A stretch of DNA of 64,000 nucleotides from Streptomyces sp. NBC_00273 (GTDB taxonomy: Bacteria > Actinomycetota > Actinomycetes > Streptomycetales > Streptomycetaceae), in the NCBI RefSeq assembly GCF_036178145.1, contig NZ_CP108067.1, positions 7,081,501 to 7,145,500 of the forward strand, given 5' to 3'. A program made the translations under genes and the position numbers. Shown here one piece after another: positions 1 through 7,667 of this stretch; position 1 is the stretch's first letter; each line of letters opens with the position of its first letter. The notes beneath the pieces are model-generated. The model searched no databases. It saw only the letters and a list, made by a program, of their open reading frames with translations, and had not been told where the DNA came from.

Positions 1-17
1 GGCGGCTTGGTCGCCAT
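1..17 (-). CDS. 5' end of an unidentified leftward gene (truncated by window edge)
   Basis: Reading leftward, an ATG at 17-15 is preceded by a strong ribosome binding site (AAGGGGAG, 4 nt before the ATG on the minus strand) and opens M-A-T-K-P before the window ends. The good Shine-Dalgarno sequence and the divergent position relative to polA support a real gene start, but five codons are too few to identify the product. Confidence 0.4.
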
Positions 18-188
18 CGCGCTCCCCTTCGAGCGTACGTACGTATGCAGCACGTGTGGCCGCGTCCGCAGATCCTTGCACGGACCACGGAATCAGGGGA
101 GGGCGGTCCGGTGTGCAACGCGCCTCGGTCGGGTGCGCCGGGGGCGTCCGCTGGTGAGGATGCGCCGGGGGAGGTGACGGGGCCGGAA

Positions 189-211
189 TTGTCGGTGGGG
201 GCGCCTAGGAT
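189..211 (+). promoter_or_regulatory. DNA-damage (RecA-NDp/PafBC-type) promoter of polA
   Basis: TTGTCGGTG at 189-197, exactly 8 bp, then TAGGAT at 206-211. This is a perfect match to the actinobacterial RecA-independent damage-inducible promoter, consensus TTGTCRGTG-N8-TAnnnT. The GTG start of polA lies 6 bp behind the -10 box, so the transcript is probably leaderless or nearly so. Confidence 0.75.
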
Positions 212-217
212 CGGTGC

Positions 218-2938
218 GTGGCAGATTCAGCATCGAAGAAGACGGACCAGACGACCGCGGGGGACCGCCCCCGCCTGATGCTCATGGACGGGCACTCCCT
301 GGCCTACCGGGCGTTCTTCGCGCTGCCCGCGGAGAACTTCACGACCGCGACGGGGCAGCCGACCAACGCCATCTACGGTTTCGCGTCGATGCTGGCGAAC
401 ACGCTGCGCGACGAGGCCCCTACGCACTTCGCGGTGGCGTTCGACGTCTCCCGCAAGACGTGGCGTTCGACGGAGTTCCCCGAGTACAAGGCGAACCGCT
501 CCAAGACCCCCGACGAGTTCAAGGGGCAGGTCGAGCTGATCGGCGAGCTGCTCGACACGATGCACGTGCCGCGGTTCGCGGTCGACGGCTTCGAGGCCGA
601 CGACGTGATCGCGACGCTGGCGACGCAGGCGGAGGCGGCCGGCTTCGACGTGCTGATCGTCACCGGCGACCGGGACTCCTTCCAGCTCGTCTCCGAGCGC
701 ACCACCGTGCTCTACCCGACCAAGGGCGTCTCCGAGCTCACCCGGTTCACCCCCGAGAAGGTCGAGGAGAAGTACGGCCTCACCCCGCAGCAGTACCCGG
801 ACTTCGCGGCGCTGCGCGGCGACCCGTCCGACAACCTGCCGGGCATCCCGGGCGTCGGTGAGAAGACCGCAGCCAAGTGGATCACCCAGTTCGGGTCGTT
901 CGCGGAGCTCGTGGAGCGTGCCGAGGAGGTCAAGGGCAAGGCCGGGCAGAACTTCCGGGACCACCTGGAGGCCGTCAAGCTCAACCGGGTCCTGACCGAG
1001 ATGGTCAAGGACGTCGAGCTGCCCAAGACCCCGGCCGACCTGGTCCGCGCCCCCTACGACCGGACCGCGATGCTCGGCGTGCTGGACGTGCTGGAGATCC
1101 GCAACGCCTCGCTGCGCGAGCGGCTGCTCGCCGTGGACCCGGGCGCTGTCGTGGAGGAGGCCCCGGCTCCGGCGGCCGGCGTGGAACTGGACGCGTCCGT
1201 GCTGGGAACCGGCGAGCTCGCGCCGTGGCTGGAGAGCCACGCGGGCGGCCCGCTGGGCCTCGCGACGGTCGACAGCTGGGCGCTGGGCCAGGGCAACGTC
1301 ACCGAGATCGCGCTGGCCGCGGCCGGTGGCGCCGCCGCCTGGTTCACGCCCGCCGAGCTGGACGAGGCGGACGAGCGGGCCTTCGCGGCCTGGGCCGCCG
1401 ACGCGACGAAGCCCAAGGTCGTGCACAACGCCAAGGGTCTGATGCGGGTCTTCCCCGAGCACGGCTGGACGCTCGCCGGCGTCTCCATGGACACCGCGCT
1501 CGCCGCCTACCTGGTCAAGCCGGGCCGCCGGTCCTTCGCCCTGGACGCCCTGTCCATGGAGTACCTGCACCGTGAGCTGGCGCCCGCCGCCGCCGACGGG
1601 CAGCTGGCCTTCGGCGCCGACGAGACCGCCGAGGCCGAGGCCCTGATGGCGCAGGCCCGCGCGGTCCTGGACCTGGGCGACGCCTTCACCGACAAGCTCG
1701 CCGAGGTCGGCGCCGCGGAGCTGCTCCACGACATGGAGCTGCCCACCTCCGAACTCCTCGCCCGGATGGAGCGCTCCGGCATCGCCGCCGACCGCGACCA
1801 CCTGGAGGCCATGGAGCAGCAGTTCGCCGGAGCCGTGCAGCAGGCCGTCAAGGAAGCGCACGCCACCGTCGGCCACGAGTTCAACCTCGGGTCGCCCAAG
1901 CAGCTCCAGGAGGTCTTCTTCGGCGAGTTGGACCTGCCGAAGACGAAGAAGACCAAGACCGGCTACACCACGGACGCGGACGCACTGGCCTGGCTGGCCA
2001 CGCAGACCGACCACGAACTCCCGGTGATCATGCTGCGGCACCGGGAGCAGGCCAAGCTGCGCGTCACCGTCGAGGGCCTGGTCAAGACCATCGCCGCCGA
2101 CGGCCGGGTGCACACCAGCTTCAGCCAGACCGTCGCCGCGACCGGCCGGCTGTCCTCCACCGACCCCAACCTGCAGAACGTGCCGGTGCGCACCGACGAA
2201 GGCCGTGCCATCCGCCGCGGCTTCGTCGTCGGCGAGGGCTTCGAGTCCCTGATGACGGCCGACTACAGCCAGATCGAGCTGCGCGTCATGGCCCACCTCT
2301 CCGAGGACGAGGGCCTGATCGAGGCGTTCGCGACCGGCGAGGACCTGCACACCACCGTCGCTTCCCAGGTGTTCGGGGTGGAGCGGTCCGAGGTCGACGC
2401 CGAGATGCGCCGCAAGATCAAGGCCATGTCGTACGGACTCGCCTACGGTCTCTCCGCGTTCGGCCTCGCCCAGCAGCTGAACATCGAGCCCGCCGAGGCG
2501 CGCGGCCTGATGGAGACCTTCTTCGAGCGGTTCGGCGGGGTCCGCGACTACCTCGGCCGGGTCGTCGACGAGGCCCGTGCCACCGGATACACGGCGACGA
2601 TCTTCGGCCGCCGCCGGTACCTGCCCGACCTCAACAGCGACAACCGCCAGCGCCGCGAGGCCGCCGAGCGGATGGCGCTCAACGCCCCCATCCAGGGCAC
2701 CGCCGCCGACATCGTCAAGGTCGCGATGCTGCGCGTGGACAAGGCGATCGTCGGGGCCGGTCTGCACTCGCGGATGCTGCTCCAGGTCCACGACGAAATC
2801 GTGCTGGAGATCGCCCCGGGCGAGCGCGAGCAGGTCGAGGAGTTGGTGCGGCGCGAGATGGGCGCCGCCGTCGAGCTCCGGGCCCCGCTGGACGTGTCGG
2901 TGGGCGTCGGCCCGGACTGGGAGTCCGCCGCGCACTGA
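218..2938 (+). CDS. polA: DNA polymerase I
   Basis: A 906-residue family A DNA polymerase that fills gaps after excision repair and removes RNA primers. The N-terminal ~310 residues are the 5'-3' exonuclease (flap) domain. The middle section occupies the 3'-5' exonuclease position but lacks an evident DxE pair, as in most Gram-positive Pol I, so proofreading is probably absent. The polymerase domain shows motif A DYSQIELR (Asp near residue 682), motif B RRKIKAMSYGLAYG (from about 731) and motif C VHDEI (near 857). The GTG start at 218 is chosen because it sits 6 bp behind a -10 box. The gene ends at a hairpin shared with the convergent DUF4184 gene. The damage promoter fits a repair role together with uvrA, uvrB and uvrC further along. 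Confidence 0.97.
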   Translation: MADSASKKTDQTTAGDRPRLMLMDGHSLAYRAFFALPAENFTTATGQPTNAIYGFASMLANTLRDEAPTHFAVAFDVSRKTWRSTEFPEYKANRSKTPDEFKGQVELIGELLDTMHVPRFAVDGFEADDVIATLATQAEAAGFDVLIVTGDRDSFQLVSERTTVLYPTKGVSELTRFTPEKVEEKYGLTPQQYPDFAALRGDPSDNLPGIPGVGEKTAAKWITQFGSFAELVERAEEVKGKAGQNFRDHLEAVKLNRVLTEMVKDVELPKTPADLVRAPYDRTAMLGVLDVLEIRNASLRERLLAVDPGAVVEEAPAPAAGVELDASVLGTGELAPWLESHAGGPLGLATVDSWALGQGNVTEIALAAAGGAAAWFTPAELDEADERAFAAWAADATKPKVVHNAKGLMRVFPEHGWTLAGVSMDTALAAYLVKPGRRSFALDALSMEYLHRELAPAAADGQLAFGADETAEAEALMAQARAVLDLGDAFTDKLAEVGAAELLHDMELPTSELLARMERSGIAADRDHLEAMEQQFAGAVQQAVKEAHATVGHEFNLGSPKQLQEVFFGELDLPKTKKTKTGYTTDADALAWLATQTDHELPVIMLRHREQAKLRVTVEGLVKTIAADGRVHTSFSQTVAATGRLSSTDPNLQNVPVRTDEGRAIRRGFVVGEGFESLMTADYSQIELRVMAHLSEDEGLIEAFATGEDLHTTVASQVFGVERSEVDAEMRRKIKAMSYGLAYGLSAFGLAQQLNIEPAEARGLMETFFERFGGVRDYLGRVVDEARATGYTATIFGRRRYLPDLNSDNRQRREAAERMALNAPIQGTAADIVKVAMLRVDKAIVGAGLHSRMLLQVHDEIVLEIAPGEREQVEELVRREMGAAVELRAPLDVSVGVGPDWESAAH

Positions 2939-2959
2939 TCGCCGTACGGCCCACCCCGG

Positions 2960-2995
2960 CGCCCGTCCCCGCTGCTCAGGCGGTGGGGACGGGCG
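2960..2995. terminator. Convergent terminator hairpin between polA and the DUF4184 gene
   Basis: CGCCCGTCCCC (2960-2970) pairs perfectly with GGGGACGGGCG (2985-2995) across a 14-nt loop. It lies between polA and the end of the opposing gene and overlaps the latter's last codons, so it could end transcription from both sides. Confidence 0.6.
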
Positions 2996-3836
2996 TCCGC
3001 GTTTCCTCGTCGGCGGGGCGCCCGGTCCGGTCGCGGCGGTGCCGCAGCCGCACGAGGACCCCGTAGACCAGCAGCGCCACGGTCAGTCCGCCGCCCGCGC
3101 CGAAGCAGACGGTCGGGATGATGTCGAGCGGCGTACGGATCCGGTCGAAGAAGTCGAAGAAGCGCAGCACGCGCCGGGTGACCCCGGCCGCCACGCACAC
3201 CACGAGCAGGGCGAGCGCACCCCAGAGCTCCGCGCGGGAGAGCACCGGCACGGACGCGGGGGCCGGGAGGGCGGGAAGCCGGCGCAGGGCGGTCACCGTG
3301 AACCAGAGCAGGGCGCATGCGGCGACGGCCGAAGTGCCGTACTGGAGGAAGGAGTAGCCCGGCAGACCGTAGGCGAGCGGCTCGGCGAGATCGGGCAGTG
3401 CGTTCGTGCCCCAGCGGTCGTTGTGCGTGAAGCTGTCCCACGCCACGTGGGTGAGGGACCCGAGGGCCGCCGAGACGTAGAACCAGCCGACGAGCGCGGC
3501 CGGCCGGGGACGCTCACGCCACGCCTCGCCCCGCACGAAGGCGTGCGCCCTGCCCCGCCAGCCGCGCGGCAGGAGTGCGATCAGCGGCTCGCGCAACAGG
3601 AGCCAGAAGCCCACCAGGACGGCCGTCAGCAGGGCGTCCAGCGTGAGCACGCCCGGCAGCGAGTGCGTGAAGGCCCCGTAGGTCAGGACGCCCTCGACGA
3701 CCGCGTCCGTGAAGTAGAAGGTGTCCGGCGCGAACGACCCGAGGACGAGCGCCGAGGCGACGAGGGGGCCCCGCGCACGCCCGGTCCGACGGATGGCCGG
3801 AAGTACGGCGGCCGCGTGGCTGAGAGTGAACGGCAT
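2976..3836 (-). CDS. DUF4184 family membrane protein
   Basis: This 286-residue protein opens MPFTLSHAAAVLP, the hallmark N-terminus of the DUF4184 family, and carries His-rich motifs (LTHVAWDSFTHNDRW near residues 125-140) resembling those of membrane-bound metal-dependent hydrolases. At least five hydrophobic segments are visible, so it is an integral membrane protein. Its biochemical function is unknown. The ATG at 3836 follows AGGAGAGG at good spacing. It converges on polA with only 37 bp between the stop codons and shares a hairpin with it. Confidence 0.85.
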   Translation of the reverse strand: MPFTLSHAAAVLPAIRRTGRARGPLVASALVLGSFAPDTFYFTDAVVEGVLTYGAFTHSLPGVLTLDALLTAVLVGFWLLLREPLIALLPRGWRGRAHAFVRGEAWRERPRPAALVGWFYVSAALGSLTHVAWDSFTHNDRWGTNALPDLAEPLAYGLPGYSFLQYGTSAVAACALLWFTVTALRRLPALPAPASVPVLSRAELWGALALLVVCVAAGVTRRVLRFFDFFDRIRTPLDIIPTVCFGAGGGLTVALLVYGVLVRLRHRRDRTGRPADEETRTPVPTA

Positions 3837-4020
3837 GGCACCTCTCCTGAGACTTCCCGTGGGCGTTCCTTACTTCGGGCCAATGCTCCCGAAGGGTCCA
3901 GACAGTATGCGTGACCTGCTTCGGGACGTGGGGATGTGGTGAATTCCCGCCCTCCTTGCGTGCTGTGTGCAGGGAGTTGACGTAGGGTCACGCGGACGTC
4001 GAGGGGGAGGGGTCCGGCTC

Positions 4021-5298
4021 ATGTCGGCTCGAATAATCGGACGCAGGCTGCGCAGGGGAACGACGGCCGCCTTGGTCTCCGCTCTGGTGGTCGCCGCGGT
4101 GACGGCGTCCCAGGGCCCGGTGGGCGGGAGCACCGACCGGCTCTCCGCCGCCGGGGAGTCCGCCGCGCAGTCGCAACCGCAGCCGCAACCGGCCGCGGAC
4201 ACGGCCGGCGGCGACTCCGCGTACTTCACCGAACTCCCGCCGCTGGTGAGCCCGCAGCCACCGGACGTGCTGCTGCCGGAGGAGGGGGCGGCGCCGCAGC
4301 AGCCGCCGGCGCAGGCGCCGACGGGCCCGCAGGCCGCACCGGCGTCGGTCGTGACCGGGCCGGCGGAAGGGGCGCAGGGGATTCCGGCGAGCGTGCTCGC
4401 GGCGTACCTGGGCGCGGAGCAGAAGGTCGGGCGGAGCGACCCGGGTTGCGGACTGCGCTGGCAACTCCTCGCGGCGATCGGCAAGGTGGAGTCCGGGCAG
4501 GCGCGCGGCGGGCAGGTCGACGCGGCCGGGACCATGCTGCGGCCGATCCTGGGGCCGGTGCTCGACGGCAACGGCTTCGCGAACATCTCGGACACGGACG
4601 GCGGAGCCTACGACGGGGACTCCCGCTACGACCGGGCGGTCGGGCCGATGCAGTTCATCCCCTCCACGTGGGCGGCGTGGGGCCAGGACGCGGACGGCGA
4701 CGGCCGGCGCAACCCGAACAACGTGCACGACGCGGCCCTGGCGGCCGCCCGTTACCTGTGCGCGGGCAGTCGTGACCTGCGGGTGGACGCGGACCTGGAC
4801 CGGGCCGTGCTCTCCTACAACCGCTCCACGGAGTACCTGCGCACGGTGCGGTCCTGGTTCACGTACTACCTGAAGGGGACGCACGAGGTCCCGGACCGGC
4901 CCGGTACGGGATCGGGCGCACCCGCGACGCAGCCCTCGAGCCCCACCCCGAAGCCGACACCCACGCCGACCCCGGCCCCGACACCCACGCCGAAGCCGAC
5001 CCCGACGCCTACGCCGGACCCGAAGCCGACGCCTACGCCGACCCCCACGCCGGACCCGAAGCCCACGCCGACGCCCACGCCGACCCCGACCCCAACGCCG
5101 GATCCGAAGCCGACGCCTACGCCGACCCCGACGCCTACGCCCAAGCCGGACCCGAAGCCCTCACCGACCCCGACGCCCACTCCCACGCCGACCCCGACGT
5201 CCAGCCCGACGCCGAGCTCGTCACGCACGCCGAAGCCCACCGTGTCCCCGTCCTCCACTCCGGCGGTGCCCCGGCCGACCCCGGGGCAGCACACCTAA
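4021..5298 (+). CDS. Secreted lytic transglycosylase with Pro/Thr-rich tail
   Basis: This 425-residue exported protein has Arg residues followed by a hydrophobic stretch at residues 8-28 (signal or anchor), a Pro/Gln-rich spacer, then an SLT-type lytic transglycosylase domain at about residues 120-290. The likely catalytic Glu is E157 in IGKVESG, and the family block [15 protein letters not shown] follows. These enzymes cleave peptidoglycan glycan strands to 1,6-anhydro products. The last ~115 residues are an almost pure Pro/Thr repeat ([18 protein letters not shown]), probably a wall-spanning or glycosylated stalk. The ATG at 4021 is preferred over an upstream in-frame codon at 3967 because the purine-rich GGGAGGGG lies just before it. 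No sortase motif is seen. Confidence 0.9.
   Translation: MSARIIGRRLRRGTTAALVSALVVAAVTASQGPVGGSTDRLSAAGESAAQSQPQPQPAADTAGGDSAYFTELPPLVSPQPPDVLLPEEGAAPQQPPAQAPTGPQAAPASVVTGPAEGAQGIPASVLAAYLGAEQKVGRSDPGCGLRWQLLAAIGKVESGQARGGQVDAAGTMLRPILGPVLDGNGFANISDTDGGAYDGDSRYDRAVGPMQFIPSTWAAWGQDADGDGRRNPNNVHDAALAAARYLCAGSRDLRVDADLDRAVLSYNRSTEYLRTVRSWFTYYLKGTHEVPDRPGTGSGAPATQPSSPTPKPTPTPTPAPTPTPKPTPTPTPDPKPTPTPTPTPDPKPTPTPTPTPTPTPDPKPTPTPTPTPTPKPDPKPSPTPTPTPTPTPTSSPTPSSSRTPKPTVSPSSTPAVPRPTPGQHT
4945..5220 (+). repeat. Pro/Thr-coding low-complexity repeat
   Basis: This is a run of short degenerate units (CCGACGCCTACG, CCCACGCCGACC, CCGGACCCGAAG) encoding PTPTPTP with interspersed K and D-P-K. Its length is likely to vary between strains by slippage. 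It encodes roughly residues 309-400 of the transglycosylase. Confidence 0.8.
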
Positions 5299-5305
5299 GG
5301 GGTGT

Positions 5306-5322
5306 CCGGCCGATCAGGCCGG
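5306..5322. terminator. Short hairpin between convergent genes
   Basis: CCGGCC (5306-5311) pairs with GGCCGG (5317-5322) around the loop GATCA, 8 bp after the transglycosylase stop and before the convergent beta-helix gene. It is a modest GC stem without a T tract, so it is only a candidate terminator. Confidence 0.4.
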
Positions 5323-5341
5323 CTCGCGGATCGAGCCCGGG

Positions 5342-6325
5342 TCAGTCCGTGCAGCCGGGAACCGCCCCGACGGGCCGGCAGTTGTTGGGCGTGTTCTCGA
5401 AGATCCGGCTCCTGACGAGGGTCAGGGCGCTGGCATTGGGCCCTTGCCAGACGCCGCCGCCGTTGAGCGCGATGTTGTGCCGCACCTTTGTGTCCGTCAG
5501 CGTGGTGGTGCCGTCATTGGTGATGCCGCCACCCGTTTGGCCCGCGCGGTTGTCCGCGATGGTCGTCGAGGAGATGTCCAGCGGAGAGCGGTCGTTGTAG
5601 ATTCCGCCGCCCTGCTGGTAGGCGCGGTTGCCGTCGATGTGCGAGTTCTTGATGGTCATGGAGACCCCGGCGGTGAAGAGGCCGCCCCCCAGCTCCGTGG
5701 CCTGGTTCCGCACCACTTTGGTCTTCTGCAGCAGGGTGGTGCTTCCCGGCCCGTTGTAGATGGCACCACCCCGCTGGGCCGCGCTGTCCCGCACGACGCT
5801 GTCGTACATCTCAAGGGTGCTGCTCTGGTTCACGTAGATGGCGCCCCCCTGGTTCGCCGTGCTGTTGGTCACGGTGCTGTGCTTGAGGATGAGCGTCCCG
5901 CCGTCCGTGGGCAGGTAGGTGCCGGCGTAGTCGAGATAGCCGCCGCCGGTCGCGGTGACGCCCTCGACGGTCAGGCGCCCGCCGGGGCCGTCGATCTGCG
6001 CGATGCGGAAGCCCTCGGTCGCGTCGGGATCCCGTCGGATGGTGGTCTTGTCTCCCAGCAGCGTGACGGTGCCCGTGATCCTGGGCAGGGCGTTGGGGCC
6101 GAGACCGCCGGTCGACGCGGGAGTGAGGACGTTGTAGACGCATTTGGGTGCGAGCCGGATGGTGTGCGGTCCGGTGTTGTTGTTCGCGGCGTCGATCGCG
6201 TTGTTGAGTGCGGTGACGTCGCACGGAATGGCTGCCAGGGAGGTCGCGTCCGCGGGGTTGCCGAGACTGAGCGCGGCCACGACCGGCACAACCAGGGCCG
6301 CGGCCTTGAGTCGACGTCTCTGCAT
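5342..6325 (-). CDS. Secreted right-handed parallel beta-helix repeat protein
   Basis: This 327-residue protein has a signal peptide (MQRRRLKAAALVVPVVAALSL, cleavage probable after the following Ala-rich stretch). The mature part consists of repeated short units rich in G-G-I/A-Y and N-x-A (GGAIYVNQSS, GGAIYNGPGS, GGGLFTAG, GGGIYND, GGGITND, GGGVWQG), which is the ladder pattern of a parallel beta-helix as in polymorphic outer-membrane-type and pectate-lyase-like folds. Such proteins bind or cleave polysaccharides, but no catalytic motif can be assigned. The ATG at 6325 follows GGAGAAG on its strand; a longer in-frame start at 6490 would place non-signal sequence in front of the signal peptide and is rejected. 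Confidence 0.75.
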   Translation of the reverse strand: MQRRRLKAAALVVPVVAALSLGNPADATSLAAIPCDVTALNNAIDAANNNTGPHTIRLAPKCVYNVLTPASTGGLGPNALPRITGTVTLLGDKTTIRRDPDATEGFRIAQIDGPGGRLTVEGVTATGGGYLDYAGTYLPTDGGTLILKHSTVTNSTANQGGAIYVNQSSTLEMYDSVVRDSAAQRGGAIYNGPGSTTLLQKTKVVRNQATELGGGLFTAGVSMTIKNSHIDGNRAYQQGGGIYNDRSPLDISSTTIADNRAGQTGGGITNDGTTTLTDTKVRHNIALNGGGVWQGPNASALTLVRSRIFENTPNNCRPVGAVPGCTD

Positions 6326-6552
6326 CACTTCTCCGATCATCGCGTGTAATCGTTTGATTACGTTCCGTTGATGATCAGTGTTCCACGGGGTGGGCGTCCC
6401 GCCGTGTGCAACGCGGGGGCGGGCGTGCCGGCGGGCGCCGAGATCCCCCCGGGCGGCCCAGTGGTGATCTGCGGCCCGAACGGTTCTCATCTCGCCCCCG
6501 CGTTGCTACGGTGCCCCATCTCTGACGCCTCATCAGATTTCGGAGCCCCGGC

Positions 6553-6693
6553 ATGCGCGCATTCGTCGCCGCCGCCATCGGCCTCGCGGCCGCACTGGCC
6601 CTCGTGTTCGCCGTCACGGCGTTCGGGGTGCCCGAAGGCGAGACCTCACCCAAGCCCCTGCTCACCACCGCGCCCCCCGCGCCCGGAAAGTAG
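6553..6693 (+). CDS. Small SPW_0924-type membrane peptide (46 aa)
   Basis: This 46-residue open frame opens with an Ala/Leu/Val-rich hydrophobic helix (residues 3-25), followed by a short polar tail EGETSPKPLLTT and a Pro/Ala end. It resembles the small Streptomyces family I recall as SPW_0924. GGAG sits 7 nt before the ATG. The stop codon lies 14 nt before the DUF3068 start and overlaps the AGGAGG that serves that gene, so the two are translationally linked. Function unknown: a single-pass membrane or secreted peptide. Confidence 0.65.
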   Translation: MRAFVAAAIGLAAALALVFAVTAFGVPEGETSPKPLLTTAPPAPGK

Positions 6694-6707
6694 AGGAGGG
6701 CCCGGCC

Positions 6708-7667
6708 GTGCGACGCAGAGCGAGCCTTGTCCTGCTGGCCCTCGCCGTGTTCTGCGCAGCCCTCGCGCCGCTGCTGCGCTGGTACGCGTACCCCCGCCTC
6801 GCCAAGATCCCGCCGAACCAGTACCAGGAGATGGTCCTGGAGGCGAAGGACGCCACGCTCCTCGACTACACCGGCGGCATGCAGCCGAAGCAGGTCGACA
6901 AGGTCACCATCGTCCAGACCCTCAAGGGCAACGTCGAGGCGTCGAAGGAGATAGAGGCGAGCGCGGGCAAGGACGTCGTCGTCTGGGACACGCTGTCCTA
7001 CATCATCGGCCCGGACGGGAAGATGGTCTCCCAGATCCCCGAGCGCTACGTCTTCGACGCGCACACCCAGGATCCGGTCCACGCCACCGGGGAGATGGTC
7101 GACGGGGACCCCGTCAAGCGCGAGGGCATCGAGTTCAAGTGGCCCTTCTTCACCGAGCCGCGCGACTACCTCTACTTCGACGCGCAGACCCGCACCTCCT
7201 CGCCGATCCACTACGTCGGGCCGCGCACGTTCAAGGGCATGGACGTCTACTACTTCGAGCAGACCGTCCCGTGGACCAAGGTCGCCATGCCCAAGAAGAT
7301 GCCGATCGAGGGCATCGACCCGTCGACGATCGAGGCGGCCACCGGGACCACCCTCTGGTACACGGTCAAGGCGAGGTTCTGGGTCGACCCGGTGACCGGC
7401 GCGCCCGTCAACGCCGAGCAGGACATCCAGCAGGAGATGCGCGGCGGCATCGCGGCCGGCGGCCCCGACGGCAAGCTCACCGCGTTCGCCGGACACGTCA
7501 CCATGCGCGAGGACTACTCCGACTACACGGTCGACCTCGTCAGGTCGAACCGTACGAAGGTCCTCGCGCTGCACACCTACGCGCCGATCGGGCTGGCCGC
7601 CGGCGGGCTCGTACTGCTCGGCGTGGCGCTGTGGCTGGAGGCCCGCGGCCGCCGCGTCAGCGCCTGA
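6708..7667 (+). CDS. DUF3068 (PorA-like) membrane-anchored protein
   Basis: This 319-residue protein has an N-terminal hydrophobic helix (about residues 4-24), a long extracytoplasmic beta-rich region, and a second hydrophobic helix near residues 285-308 followed by a short basic cytoplasmic tail. This two-anchor layout and the YPRLAKIPPNQYQEM start match the DUF3068 family of actinobacterial envelope proteins. The biochemical role is unknown. The GTG at 6708 follows AGGAGG. The 3' end overlaps the convergent hrpB gene by 11 bp. Confidence 0.85.
   Translation: MRRRASLVLLALAVFCAALAPLLRWYAYPRLAKIPPNQYQEMVLEAKDATLLDYTGGMQPKQVDKVTIVQTLKGNVEASKEIEASAGKDVVVWDTLSYIIGPDGKMVSQIPERYVFDAHTQDPVHATGEMVDGDPVKREGIEFKWPFFTEPRDYLYFDAQTRTSSPIHYVGPRTFKGMDVYYFEQTVPWTKVAMPKKMPIEGIDPSTIEAATGTTLWYTVKARFWVDPVTGAPVNAEQDIQQEMRGGIAAGGPDGKLTAFAGHVTMREDYSDYTVDLVRSNRTKVLALHTYAPIGLAAGGLVLLGVALWLEARGRRVSA

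Noticed and set aside
227..2935. A 902-codon open frame antisense to polA
   Set aside because: Shadow of polA, with His/Arg/Gln-rich translation typical of such mirrors.
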